From an uncultured Pelagibacteraceae bacterium (GTDB lineage: Bacteria; Pseudomonadota; Alphaproteobacteria; Pelagibacterales; Pelagibacteraceae): 64,000 nucleotides of DNA. Positions 53,690-62,146 of the stretch are shown one piece after another. The stretch's first letter is position 1, and each line of letters starts with the position of its first letter. The translations under genes were made by a program, and so were the position numbers. Below the pieces are notes generated by a model, which saw nothing but the letters and a program-made list of their open reading frames with translations, ran no database searches and was not told where the DNA came from. The DNA is taken from the NCBI GenBank assembly GCA_902605645.1, contig CACLDE010000003.1, positions 1-64,000 of the forward strand, written 5' to 3'.

Positions 53690-53720
53690 TTGATAAAAAG
53701 CCCGATTATATATATATCAT
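53690..53720 (+). promoter_or_regulatory. Probable promoter of the histidine operon
   Basis: TTGATA (53690-53695) is followed at 17 nt by a TATATC/TATCAT region (53713-53720). The hisB ATG at 53740 lies about 20 nt downstream. The -10 element is ambiguous because of a TA repeat. Confidence 0.45.
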
Positions 53721-53739
53721 AAGGTTAATAGGCTTTATT

Positions 53740-54330
53740 ATGAAAAGAAAAGCAAAAATATTAAGAAAAACAAAAGAAACCAGTATTTCTGTAGAAGCCA
53801 ATATTGATGGCAAGGGTAAATATAATATAAAAACTGGGATAGGATTTTTAGATCACATGCTTGAACAACTTTCAAAACATTCGCTAATCGATTTAAATAT
53901 CAAAGCAAAGGGTGATACGCATATTGATCTTCACCACACTACTGAAGACAGTGGAATAGCAATTGGTGAGGCTATAAAAAAAGCTGCAGGAAACTTAAAA
54001 GGTATAAAAAGGTATGCATCTGCTATGATACCTATGGACGAAACACTGAGCAGAGTGTCCTTGGATGTTTCTAATAGGCCATACTTAATCTGGAAAGTAG
54101 ATCTTAAAGTGGAAAAACTTGGAGAAATGGATACAGAGCTATTCAAAGAATGGTTTCAAGCTTTTTCTCAGTCAGCCGGTATAACACTTCATGTTGAGAA
54201 CTTATACGGGGACAATAGTCACCATAAAATTGAATCATGTTTCAAAGGACTAGCACGATCTTTAAAGGAAGCCTTTACAATAGACAAAAGAATTAAATCA
54301 TCTATTCCTTCTACAAAGGGTTCACTTTAA
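53740..54330 (+). CDS. hisB: Imidazoleglycerol-phosphate dehydratase
   Basis: HisB removes water from imidazoleglycerol phosphate in histidine synthesis. From the ATG at 53740 the protein has 196 residues ([12 protein letters not shown]), a normal single-domain length; a longer frame back to 53683 has no homologous sequence and crosses the likely promoter. Metal-binding motifs are [31 protein letters not shown] and [13 protein letters not shown]. Confidence 0.95.
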   Translation: MKRKAKILRKTKETSISVEANIDGKGKYNIKTGIGFLDHMLEQLSKHSLIDLNIKAKGDTHIDLHHTTEDSGIAIGEAIKKAAGNLKGIKRYASAMIPMDETLSRVSLDVSNRPYLIWKVDLKVEKLGEMDTELFKEWFQAFSQSAGITLHVENLYGDNSHHKIESCFKGLARSLKEAFTIDKRIKSSIPSTKGSL

Positions 54331-54342
54331 GTTTGCTTTTTT

Positions 54343-55068
54343 ATGAATATATTTCCAGCAATTGATCTAAGAAATCAAAAATGCGTAAGGTTAACTAAAG
54401 GTGATTTCTCTAGTGAAAAAATTTATAATGAGGACCCAATACGCCAGGCAGAAATCTTTTTTGAGAATGGATTTAGGTATTTACACATAGTTGACTTAGA
54501 TGGAGCTTTAGCTGGGGAAATTAAAAATTTAACTATAATAGAAAATATAATTAAAAAATTTAAATTAAAAGTTCAAGTTGGAGGCGGGATTAGAAACACT
54601 GAAAGTATTAAAAGATTAGTAGATGTAGGCGCTGATAAAATAATTTTAGGTACCGCTGCAATAAGAGACAATGATTTTTTTAAAAAAAGTTGTAGCAAAT
54701 ATTCTGGCACCATAGCTCTAGCATTAGATGCAAGATCGAATAAAATTGCAGTCTCCGGATGGAAAGATCAAACAGAATTAAATGTGTTTGATTATCTAGA
54801 AAAAGTTAAAAATTATGGAATAGCAAGAGTAATTTACACAGATATTGATAAAGATGGCACCGGCACCGGGCCTAATTTTGAAGACACATATAAATTGGCT
54901 GATAGATTTAATATTCCTTTTATGATTTCTGGAGGCATTAGTTCAATAGCTGATGTTAATAAAATAATTAAAGACAATAAAAAAATCGAGGGAGTAATAA
55001 TTGGAAAAGCGATTTATGAAAATAAAATCAATCTCTTGGAATTAGGAAAAATTAATGGGAAATATTAG
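54343..55068 (+). CDS. hisA: Phosphoribosylformimino-5-aminoimidazole carboxamide ribotide isomerase
   Basis: HisA is the TIM-barrel sugar isomerase of histidine synthesis. The 241-residue protein has [19 protein letters not shown] with the catalytic Asp, [27 protein letters not shown] and [12 protein letters not shown]. It lies only 12 nt after hisB; the glutaminase gene hisH usually sits at this junction. It overlaps hisF by 14 nt. Confidence 0.96.
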   Translation: MNIFPAIDLRNQKCVRLTKGDFSSEKIYNEDPIRQAEIFFENGFRYLHIVDLDGALAGEIKNLTIIENIIKKFKLKVQVGGGIRNTESIKRLVDVGADKIILGTAAIRDNDFFKKSCSKYSGTIALALDARSNKIAVSGWKDQTELNVFDYLEKVKNYGIARVIYTDIDKDGTGTGPNFEDTYKLADRFNIPFMISGGISSIADVNKIIKDNKKIEGVIIGKAIYENKINLLELGKINGKY

Positions 55069-55813
55069 AATAATACCTTGTTTAGATGTTAATAACGGAA
55101 GAGTTGTTAAAGGTGTAAATTTTATTGATCTTACTGATGCAGGAGATCCAGTTGAGCAAGCGCAAATATATTATGAAGGGGGAGCAGATGAAATATGTTT
55201 TTTAGATATTACTGCCTCCCACGAAAAAAGAAAAGCAATGTTAGATGTAATAAAAAAAACAACACAAAACTGTTTTATACCCATTACAGTTGGCGGGGGA
55301 GTAGGTAATTTAGAAGATATAAGCAATTTACTTCTTTCAGGTGCTGATAAGGTTTCAATTAATACTGCCGCAGTAAGAAATATGAGTTTTATAAATGAAG
55401 CTTCAAAAAAATTTGGTGCACAGTGTATTGTCGTAGCTGTAGATGCAAAAAAAGTATCTGATAGAAAATGGGAAATATTTACTCACGGTGGAAGAAATGC
55501 AACAGGAATAGATGCCATTGAATTTGCGAAAAAGGCTCAAGATAACGGTGCGGGTGAAATTTTATTAACCTCAATGGATAAAGATGGTACAAAATCAGGG
55601 TATGACTTAAAATTACTTAAGCAAATAACTTCATCTTTATCTATACCAGTTATCGCGTCTGGAGGAGTTGGTAAGCTAGACCACCTCTATCAAGGCGTGA
55701 GTCTAGGAGGGGCTAATGCTCTATTAGCAGCCTCGATTTTCCATTTCGGCGAATTGACCATTAAAGAGGTGAAGGAATATTTAAAATCAAAGAATATTCA
55801 AGTAAGATTATAA
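55055..55813 (+). CDS. hisF: Imidazole glycerol phosphate synthase cyclase subunit HisF
   Basis: HisF closes the imidazole ring using ammonia normally delivered by HisH. The 252-residue TIM barrel has [17 protein letters not shown] with the catalytic Asp, [22 protein letters not shown], the second Asp in VAVDAKK and [15 protein letters not shown]. All expected residues are present. Its partner HisH is not encoded in this operon. Confidence 0.96.
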   Translation: MGNIRIIPCLDVNNGRVVKGVNFIDLTDAGDPVEQAQIYYEGGADEICFLDITASHEKRKAMLDVIKKTTQNCFIPITVGGGVGNLEDISNLLLSGADKVSINTAAVRNMSFINEASKKFGAQCIVVAVDAKKVSDRKWEIFTHGGRNATGIDAIEFAKKAQDNGAGEILLTSMDKDGTKSGYDLKLLKQITSSLSIPVIASGGVGKLDHLYQGVSLGGANALLAASIFHFGELTIKEVKEYLKSKNIQVRL

Positions 55814-55814
55814 T

Positions 55815-56087
55815 ATGCTTAAAAATTTAGAAGAATTAATAAAAACAATCAGAGATCGAAAAAATTCATCTCCAGAGAGATCATATACAAATAAACTTTT
55901 GAATGATAAAAATTTATCTGTTTCTAAAGTAAAAGAGGAAGTGTCTGAATTAATCGCAGCTGTGGAAAAAAATACAAATAAAATTCATGAAAGTGCTGAT
56001 GTAATATATCATCTTTTGGTATACATGGAGGCAAATAATATAAAAATTGAAGATGTAATGATTGAGTTAGAAAAAAGGAAAAAATAA
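55815..56087 (+). CDS. hisE: Phosphoribosyl-ATP pyrophosphatase
   Basis: HisE hydrolyses phosphoribosyl-ATP early in histidine synthesis. The 90-residue all-helical protein has YTNKLLNDKNLSVSKVKEEVSELIAA and ESADVIYHLLVYMEANNI, with metal-binding glutamates in KEEVSE and Asp in ESADVIYH. It shares one nucleotide with the HIT gene downstream. Confidence 0.93.
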   Translation: MLKNLEELIKTIRDRKNSSPERSYTNKLLNDKNLSVSKVKEEVSELIAAVEKNTNKIHESADVIYHLLVYMEANNIKIEDVMIELEKRKK

Positions 56088-56443
56088 TGTCCTACGATAA
56101 AAATAATATTTTTGCTAAAATTTTAAGAGGTGAAATACCTTGTAAAAAGATTTTTGAAAATGATTATGTTTTATCTTTTCACGATATAAATCCTCAAAAA
56201 AAAATTCATGCACTTGTTATTCCTAAAGGTGAATATGTAGATTTAGATGATTTCAATAAAAAAGCTAGTGATAAAGAAATTATTGAATTTCATAAGGCAT
56301 TAAGTCATGTCCCAAGTCTATTGGGGGCTACAGGCAAAGGTTATAGAGTGCTTTCAAATATTGGATCGGATGGCGGTCAAGAAGTCCCACATTTGCATTT
56401 TCATATATTTGCAGGTGAAAAAATTGGAAAAATGGTAATTTAA
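56087..56443 (+). CDS. HIT family nucleotide hydrolase
   Basis: A histidine-triad protein of 118 residues, close to HinT-type purine nucleoside phosphoramidases. The triad is HLHFHIFAG, preceded by NNIFAKILRGEIPCKKIFE and FHDINPQKKIHALVIPK. It is attached to the histidine operon by a 1-nt overlap with hisE, a usual alphaproteobacterial arrangement. Confidence 0.93.
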   Translation: MSYDKNNIFAKILRGEIPCKKIFENDYVLSFHDINPQKKIHALVIPKGEYVDLDDFNKKASDKEIIEFHKALSHVPSLLGATGKGYRVLSNIGSDGGQEVPHLHFHIFAGEKIGKMVI

Positions 56444-56444
56444 T

Positions 56445-56954
56445 ATGAAAAAAGTTCAAAGATATTTTTTAAATTATGAATTTTCAAAAAATGCCAAGGT
56501 TCAAAAAATCAAAAATCTAAACTCACTTACGTTTATTTTAAATGAAAAAAAAAATTATGAAATTAATAAGTTTTTCTATAAACAAATTGGAAAAGATCAT
56601 TTTTGGAGAGACAGACTTGTTTGGACTGACAAACAATGGTTAAAATATTCTTCTAACCCACTTTTGGATACTTGGACTCTTAAAGATAATAATAATGATC
56701 TGATAGGTTATTATGAAATCGAAAGACACGAAAATAAAGAATTTGAGCTCATAAATATGGGGATATTAAGCGAACATAGATCTAAAGGCTTGGGATCACT
56801 ATTACTAAGCCATGTCATTAACGAATCTTTTAAAAATAAAGCTTGTAAAGTTTGGGTTCACACCTGTTCACTAGACCATAAGTTTGCTTTAGCAAACTAT
56901 TTATCGAAAGGTTTCAAATTATTCAAAAAAGAGCAAATTGATTTTGTAGCCTAA
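56445..56954 (+). CDS. GNAT family N-acetyltransferase
   Basis: A 169-residue protein with a GNAT acetyl-CoA-binding site: LGILSEHRSKGLGSLLLSHV corresponds to motif A (RxxGxG/A is RSKGLG here), followed by VWVHTCSLDHKFALANYLSKGF. The acceptor substrate is unknown. It follows the HIT gene by 1 nt and overlaps the convergent lolA by 4 nt. Confidence 0.85.
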   Translation: MKKVQRYFLNYEFSKNAKVQKIKNLNSLTFILNEKKNYEINKFFYKQIGKDHFWRDRLVWTDKQWLKYSSNPLLDTWTLKDNNNDLIGYYEIERHENKEFELINMGILSEHRSKGLGSLLLSHVINESFKNKACKVWVHTCSLDHKFALANYLSKGFKLFKKEQIDFVA

Positions 56955-57508
56955 TTTTTGCTTGGTAAAATAAAAATATCATCATCAATAATCTGATTAA
57001 TAGAGGTAATCTCAATATCGAATATTATTTGATTATTGTATTGATCAGATGAGGTCCATCCTGATAATAAAAAATCTTCTTTACCAAATTTAATTAATGT
57101 TTTGAAATTATTGTCATCCACAAAAACAATATAAATGTAATCACCTATAATTGAATCATTTTCATTTACTATGTTTATTAATTCTCTCTTACCAAGAATA
57201 TTTAAAAAAGTAGATTTTGCCAATGGATAAAAAAGAGTTTTTCCGTATCTTTTTTGGGTAATTGCCATAATTTTTTTATTTACAACAAGTTCTTTTTTGT
57301 TCTTATCTTCGTAATTACATTTTAATTTTCCTGGAAAAGCTAGAACACACTTACCTTTTTCTATATTTCCATTTGTTTTTTGACTAAATTTAAATTGGAT
57401 ATTGTTAATGTTGTTTAATTTGTTTATGATTTTTGATTTCTCATTTGCACCAGAGTTAGTAAAAATCAAACATAAAAAGAAAAAAATAACTGCTTTTATT
57501 AATCTCAA
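56951..57508 (-). CDS. lolA: Outer-membrane lipoprotein carrier LolA family protein
   Basis: LolA ferries lipoproteins across the periplasm to LolB. The 185-residue protein starts with a signal peptide (KAVIFFFLCLIFTNSG) and shows the LolA pattern of an early NNIQFKFSQKTNG, GKCVLAFPGKLKC and ITQKRYGKTLFYPL. Sequence identity is low in this family, but the position 2 nt downstream of ftsK is conserved in alphaproteobacteria. Confidence 0.83.
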   Translation of the reverse strand: MRLIKAVIFFFLCLIFTNSGANEKSKIINKLNNINNIQFKFSQKTNGNIEKGKCVLAFPGKLKCNYEDKNKKELVVNKKIMAITQKRYGKTLFYPLAKSTFLNILGKRELINIVNENDSIIGDYIYIVFVDDNNFKTLIKFGKEDFLLSGWTSSDQYNNQIIFDIEITSINQIIDDDIFILPSKN

Positions 57509-57510
57509 CC

Positions 57511-59589
57511 TTATAAAACCTCTCGTTTACCGACATGATTCGCTTTGCTGACAATCCCTTTTTCTTCCATCATATCAATAATTCTTGCTGCCCTGTTATA
57601 TCCGATTTGTAGCTTTCTTTGCAAAAAACTAGTCGAAGCCTTTCCTTCAGATTTAACAATATTTATCGCTTCATTATAAAGTTCATCCTCTTCTTCCGCT
57701 GAAATATTACTGTCACCTTCTGGTGAACTGGAAACAGTAGTAATATCTTGAATATAGTCAGGCTCTCCTTGAGCACGTAAAACACTGCTAATTTTCTCTA
57801 TTTCTTTTTCAGAAACATATGGGCCGTGAATTCTTATAATTCTATTTGCCGATGACATAAAAAGCATATCACCTTTTCCTAATAGTTGTTCTGCGCCTTG
57901 CTCTCCAAGTATAGTTCTGCTGTCAATTTTTGAACTTACTTGAAATGAAACTCTTGTTGGAAAATTTGCTTTGATAGTCCCTGTGATCACATCTACACTG
58001 GGTCTTTGAGTCGCCATTATGATATGTATCCCAGCAGCCCGCGCCATTTGAGATAACTTTTGAATATAGTTTTCAATTTCTTTTCCAGCAACTAACATTA
58101 GATCAGACATTTCATCAACTACGACAACAATGTAAGGCATTTTTAATTTGTGTTTTTCATTATAACCATCAATATTTCTAACTCCAACTTTTGACATAAG
58201 TTTATATCGATTGTTCATTTCTTTAACTGTCCAACCAAGAGCAGAAGTAGCTTTTTTTGCGTCAGTAATTACAGGTGACAATAAATGAGGAATTCCTTCG
58301 TAAGCTGAAAGCTCTAACATCTTCGGATCAATTAAAATCAATTTACAAAGCTCAGGACTTAACTTGTATAATAACGATGTTATAATCGTATTAACACAAA
58401 CAGATTTTCCAGATCCTGTTGTACCTGCAATTAATAAGTGGGGCATTGAGGTTAAATCACCTATTATCGGTACTCCTGAAATACTTTTTCCTAACGCTAT
58501 AGGTAATCTTAAATCATGACTTTTAAAACGATCATTTGATATAATCTCTCTCAAAAATACGCCCTCTCTTTTTTCATTAGGTATTTCTATTCCTACAGTA
58601 TTTTTTCCTGGAATGACGGCAACTCTTGCTGATGTTGAGCTTGTATTCCTTGCTAAGTCATCTGATAAATTCACAATTTTTGAAACTTTAACTCCTGCTG
58701 CAGGCTCAAATTCGTATAAACTAACAACCGGTCCATTATTAATTTTTTTTATTTGTCCATTAATACCAAAGTCTTGTAAAATCCCTTCCATGAATTTTCC
58801 GTCAGGTCTGTTTTTACTCATTTCTTGCGGAGATAATTTTGAATTATTTTTCTCAAGCAAATCAATTGATGGTAGTTGAAATTTTTTTGATTTTTCCAAT
58901 ATTTTTGTTTGTTCTTTAGCAAATAAAAAACTTTGTTGAGTTTCTCTTTCTTCTTCATTTAATGTATTTTCTTTCAATGACTCATCATTCGTATTTATAA
59001 TAACCTCATTATTCTTTTTAAAAGAAAATGGAAATAGCATTGTAAAAATTATTTTTAAATTGATATCGGAGCTAAGAATAAAAAATAACACTGTTAAGGC
59101 AATTAAACCAAAACTTGTGTACTGACTTTCAATAAATGGCGTGTACTGGTAAATAAAATTATACACTAGCTCTCCAACAAAACCAGAATTACCATTATCA
59201 AGAAGCCAAAAAGAATTGTTAAATGTTATATGTAAAAATGTACACCCACAAATTAAATATAATGTGAGAAAAAATAATTTAAAAAAAATATTTTTTAATT
59301 CTTTCTTGATAATTAATTTAAAGCCCCATGAAATTAAAGTAATCAAAACTAAAAAAGAAATTAAACCAAAACTTTGTAACAAAAAATCTGAAACTTTGCT
59401 TCCATATATGCCAAAAAAATTTTTTATATTTGAGCTAGAATCACCATATATTAATGAAGGATCTGATGGAGAATAAGTCGCGAATGAAATAGTTAAAGCT
59501 ATTCCTAACGAAATTAGAAGCAATCCAACAAACTCAAAGGTTCGTTTTTTTAAAAAATTTGTTAAACTATTTAAAAAGTTTGTATTCAT
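57511..59589 (-). CDS. ftsK: DNA translocase FtsK
   Basis: FtsK pumps DNA at the septum to help resolve and segregate chromosomes. I take the ATG at 59589 (692 residues, MNTNFLNSLTN); a TTG 12 nt earlier is possible. Four N-terminal membrane helices are followed by a short charged linker. The motor has Walker A AGTTGSGKSVCVN, KLILIDPKMLELSAYEGIPHLL, Walker B VVVVDEMSDLM and ATQRPSVDVITG. A C-terminal winged-helix gamma domain follows (STSFLQRKLQIGYNRAARIID). It is divergent from the UbiH-type gene. Confidence 0.96.
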   Translation of the reverse strand: MNTNFLNSLTNFLKKRTFEFVGLLLISLGIALTISFATYSPSDPSLIYGDSSSNIKNFFGIYGSKVSDFLLQSFGLISFLVLITLISWGFKLIIKKELKNIFFKLFFLTLYLICGCTFLHITFNNSFWLLDNGNSGFVGELVYNFIYQYTPFIESQYTSFGLIALTVLFFILSSDINLKIIFTMLFPFSFKKNNEVIINTNDESLKENTLNEEERETQQSFLFAKEQTKILEKSKKFQLPSIDLLEKNNSKLSPQEMSKNRPDGKFMEGILQDFGINGQIKKINNGPVVSLYEFEPAAGVKVSKIVNLSDDLARNTSSTSARVAVIPGKNTVGIEIPNEKREGVFLREIISNDRFKSHDLRLPIALGKSISGVPIIGDLTSMPHLLIAGTTGSGKSVCVNTIITSLLYKLSPELCKLILIDPKMLELSAYEGIPHLLSPVITDAKKATSALGWTVKEMNNRYKLMSKVGVRNIDGYNEKHKLKMPYIVVVVDEMSDLMLVAGKEIENYIQKLSQMARAAGIHIIMATQRPSVDVITGTIKANFPTRVSFQVSSKIDSRTILGEQGAEQLLGKGDMLFMSSANRIIRIHGPYVSEKEIEKISSVLRAQGEPDYIQDITTVSSSPEGDSNISAEEEDELYNEAINIVKSEGKASTSFLQRKLQIGYNRAARIIDMMEEKGIVSKANHVGKREVL

Positions 59590-59622
59590 ATCGAATCGCA
59601 ATACTTACTTTTTACCATTATT

Positions 59623-60753
59623 ATGAAAAAACATAAAATATGCATTGTAGGAGGTGGTTTAACTGGTCTGATATCAGCACTTGTTTTAAGCCAAAGAGGA
59701 TTAGATATAGATTTAATTATTGAAAATAACATGTCAAAAATTAAAGATTTAAGAGTCACAGCTATATCAGAAAAAAATATGGAATTTTTGAAATCTACAA
59801 TAAAAAATATGAATTTAAAATTATTTTACCCCGTAAAAAAAATTAATCTATTTTTCGAGAAGAATAATCAAACAAAAAATTTTTTAAATTTTGATGAAAA
59901 TAAAAACCTAATGTTCTTTTTTGAAAACAGATCTGCCAAAGAACATCTAACAAAATTATTGAAAAAAACAAAAATTCAAGTTCAAAAAAAAACAATAAAA
60001 TCAATTGATCTAGCGGAAAACAAAGTTTCTACTAACCAGTCTTCAAAATCTTATGATTTAGTTGTTTTATGCTTGGGATCAAATTCTCCAATCTATCAAA
60101 AGGTAGATGGTAACAGAGAAATTAAAAAAAATTACAAAGAACACTCCATAACTTGTTCTGTTAGACACCAGATTAAAGATATTGGAGCTCAGCAGTTTTT
60201 TTTAAAAGAAGGACCTCTTGCTATACTGCCTTATAATAAAAATAAATTTTCTGTAGTATGGAGTATTGAAGACAGATATTTTATGAAAAATAAAAAAAAT
60301 ATATCAAGTTATTTAAAAAATAAACTTTTAGATTTATTAAAAACAAATAAAATTTCTTTAGGGAATATTCAAAGTTATCCTTTAAGATTATCATTAAAAA
60401 GAAACTATTACAAAAAAAATACAATAATTTTGGGAGATGGGTTGCATGTAGTTCACCCTTTAGCAGGACAAGGGTTTAATTTAATTCTAAGAGATATTGA
60501 AAAATTAAATGAACTTATCTCCAATAATCTTAGATTAGGTTTAACTATAAAAGACTCGAATATTCCAAAAGATTTATCAGACAGCAGGAAACCAGAAAAT
60601 TTACTCATTGGACTGGGCATAGATACGACAAGAAAATTTTTTAAGAGCAATAAATATTTGGATCCGATTAAAGAAAACATTTTAAAAAGTTTTTCTAAAT
60701 CAAGTTTATTAAAAAAAATCACTAAAAGAGTTGCAAACCTAGGTTTGAATTAA
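59623..60753 (+). CDS. FAD-dependent monooxygenase of the UbiH/UbiF/VisC group
   Basis: A flavin hydroxylase of 376 residues, probably acting on a ring position in ubiquinone synthesis. The N-terminal dinucleotide motif is CIVGGGLTGLISALVLSQRG, and the second FAD motif is ILGDGLHVVHPLAGQGFNLILRD, matching the UbiH family (GDAAHxxHPxAGQG) with the first Ala changed to Gly-Leu. Which ring carbon it hydroxylates cannot be told. It overlaps mnmE by 1 nt. Confidence 0.9.
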   Translation: MKKHKICIVGGGLTGLISALVLSQRGLDIDLIIENNMSKIKDLRVTAISEKNMEFLKSTIKNMNLKLFYPVKKINLFFEKNNQTKNFLNFDENKNLMFFFENRSAKEHLTKLLKKTKIQVQKKTIKSIDLAENKVSTNQSSKSYDLVVLCLGSNSPIYQKVDGNREIKKNYKEHSITCSVRHQIKDIGAQQFFLKEGPLAILPYNKNKFSVVWSIEDRYFMKNKKNISSYLKNKLLDLLKTNKISLGNIQSYPLRLSLKRNYYKKNTIILGDGLHVVHPLAGQGFNLILRDIEKLNELISNNLRLGLTIKDSNIPKDLSDSRKPENLLIGLGIDTTRKFFKSNKYLDPIKENILKSFSKSSLLKKITKRVANLGLN

Positions 60754-62081
60754 TGAACATTTTTGCTCTGTCTTCTGGTAGAGGACCATGTGGTATAGCT
60801 ATTATCAGATTGTCGGGACCTGATACTTTACGTATTTGCAAACTGATTTCCAAAGAGAATAAAATCAAAGAAAATGAGATAAACCTATGTAAATTTTTTG
60901 ACCCGAGCAATGATGCTATTATTGATCCAGAGGCTTTAATATTATGGTTTCCAAAACCCAATAGTTTTACAGGTGACGATTTAGCAGAATTCCATGTTCA
61001 TGGAAGTAACGCAGTTATTAGCTATTTTCTAGAAGTATTATCTAGTCAAAAAAATTGCAGAATGGCTGAACCGGGAGAGTTTACTAAAGTTGCTTTTCAG
61101 AATAATAAAATTGACTTATTAAAAGCTGAAAGTATTGGCGATTTAATACATTCTGAAACTGAATTACAAAGAATACAAGCGGTAAATTTAGTTAATGGGC
61201 ATGCTTCCAAATATTATGATGATTTAAGATCAAAATTAATAAAATCCCTTTCTTTCATTGAGGCTAAAATTGATTTTGCTGAGGATGACCTTCCTGAAAA
61301 TGTTTTAAAAGAAGCTCATAAATCAATTAAATCAATACACAGTGATATAAGTAAAATTATTGATGATAACAAAGTAGGTGAAAAAATCAGAGACGGATTT
61401 AGAGTATCAATTGTTGGAGAAACAAATGTTGGGAAGTCTTCTTTACTAAATCTACTATCAAAGAGAGATGTCGCCATAGTTTCAGATGAAGCCGGCACTA
61501 CTAGAGATGTGATTGAGACCTATCTTAATTTAGATGGTTATCCAGTTATTCTTGCTGATACGGCTGGAATTAGAGAAGCAAAGAATGATGTTGAAAAAAA
61601 GGGAATATCATTAGCGTTAAACAGATTCAAAGAAGCTGATTTAAATATTGTAGTAGTTGATAATTCAAATAAAAAAATCAGCGATAAAATAAAGTCTATG
61701 ATTAATAAAGACTCAATAGTTTTATTAAATAAATCTGATGTTCAAGCTAAAGAAAATCATAAATTTGACGTAGATACCGTACTAGCTTCTGTAAAAGATA
61801 ATAAGAATATTGATAAAATAATAAATTTAATCAAACAAAAGCTTAATAATAAATTTTCATCAAATAACAGTGCTTTAATTACAAGAGAGAGACATAGAGT
61901 AAAGCTAAACGAGTGTTTGAAAGAGATAGATAAGTTTCTAAAGAAAGATCAAAACAAAGACTTAGAATTAGCTGCTGAAGATCTTAGAATGGCTACTAGG
62001 CACCTCGGTAGTATTGTTGGAAAAGTCGATGTAGAGGAGATTTTAGGGTCAATTTTCAAGGATTTTTGCATAGGCAAATAA
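60753..62081 (+). CDS. mnmE: tRNA uridine-5-carboxymethylaminomethyl GTPase MnmE
   Basis: MnmE with MnmG modifies the wobble uridine of several tRNAs. The 442-residue protein has the N-terminal folate-binding domain (IFALSSGRGPCGIAIIRLSGP, then GEFTKVAFQNNKIDLLKAE), the G domain with P-loop VGETNVGKSSLLN, the switch II DTAGIR and NKSD, and the C-terminal FCIGK with the catalytic Cys. mnmG follows 65 nt later, forming the classic pair near the origin. Confidence 0.97.
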   Translation: MNIFALSSGRGPCGIAIIRLSGPDTLRICKLISKENKIKENEINLCKFFDPSNDAIIDPEALILWFPKPNSFTGDDLAEFHVHGSNAVISYFLEVLSSQKNCRMAEPGEFTKVAFQNNKIDLLKAESIGDLIHSETELQRIQAVNLVNGHASKYYDDLRSKLIKSLSFIEAKIDFAEDDLPENVLKEAHKSIKSIHSDISKIIDDNKVGEKIRDGFRVSIVGETNVGKSSLLNLLSKRDVAIVSDEAGTTRDVIETYLNLDGYPVILADTAGIREAKNDVEKKGISLALNRFKEADLNIVVVDNSNKKISDKIKSMINKDSIVLLNKSDVQAKENHKFDVDTVLASVKDNKNIDKIINLIKQKLNNKFSSNNSALITRERHRVKLNECLKEIDKFLKKDQNKDLELAAEDLRMATRHLGSIVGKVDVEEILGSIFKDFCIGK

Positions 62082-62146
62082 TAATAAATTAATTTCGTGC
62101 AGTAATTACTTCTTGTAATATTAATAATCAGAGTTACATTCTAATT

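Noticed and set aside
53683-53739. A longer hisB starting at 53683
   Set aside because: The extension crosses the probable promoter and is unlike HisB; the ATG at 53740 gives a normal length.
62105-62120. ATTAC/GTAAT hairpin between mnmE and mnmG as a terminator
   Set aside because: A 5-bp A/T-rich stem without a T tract is too weak.
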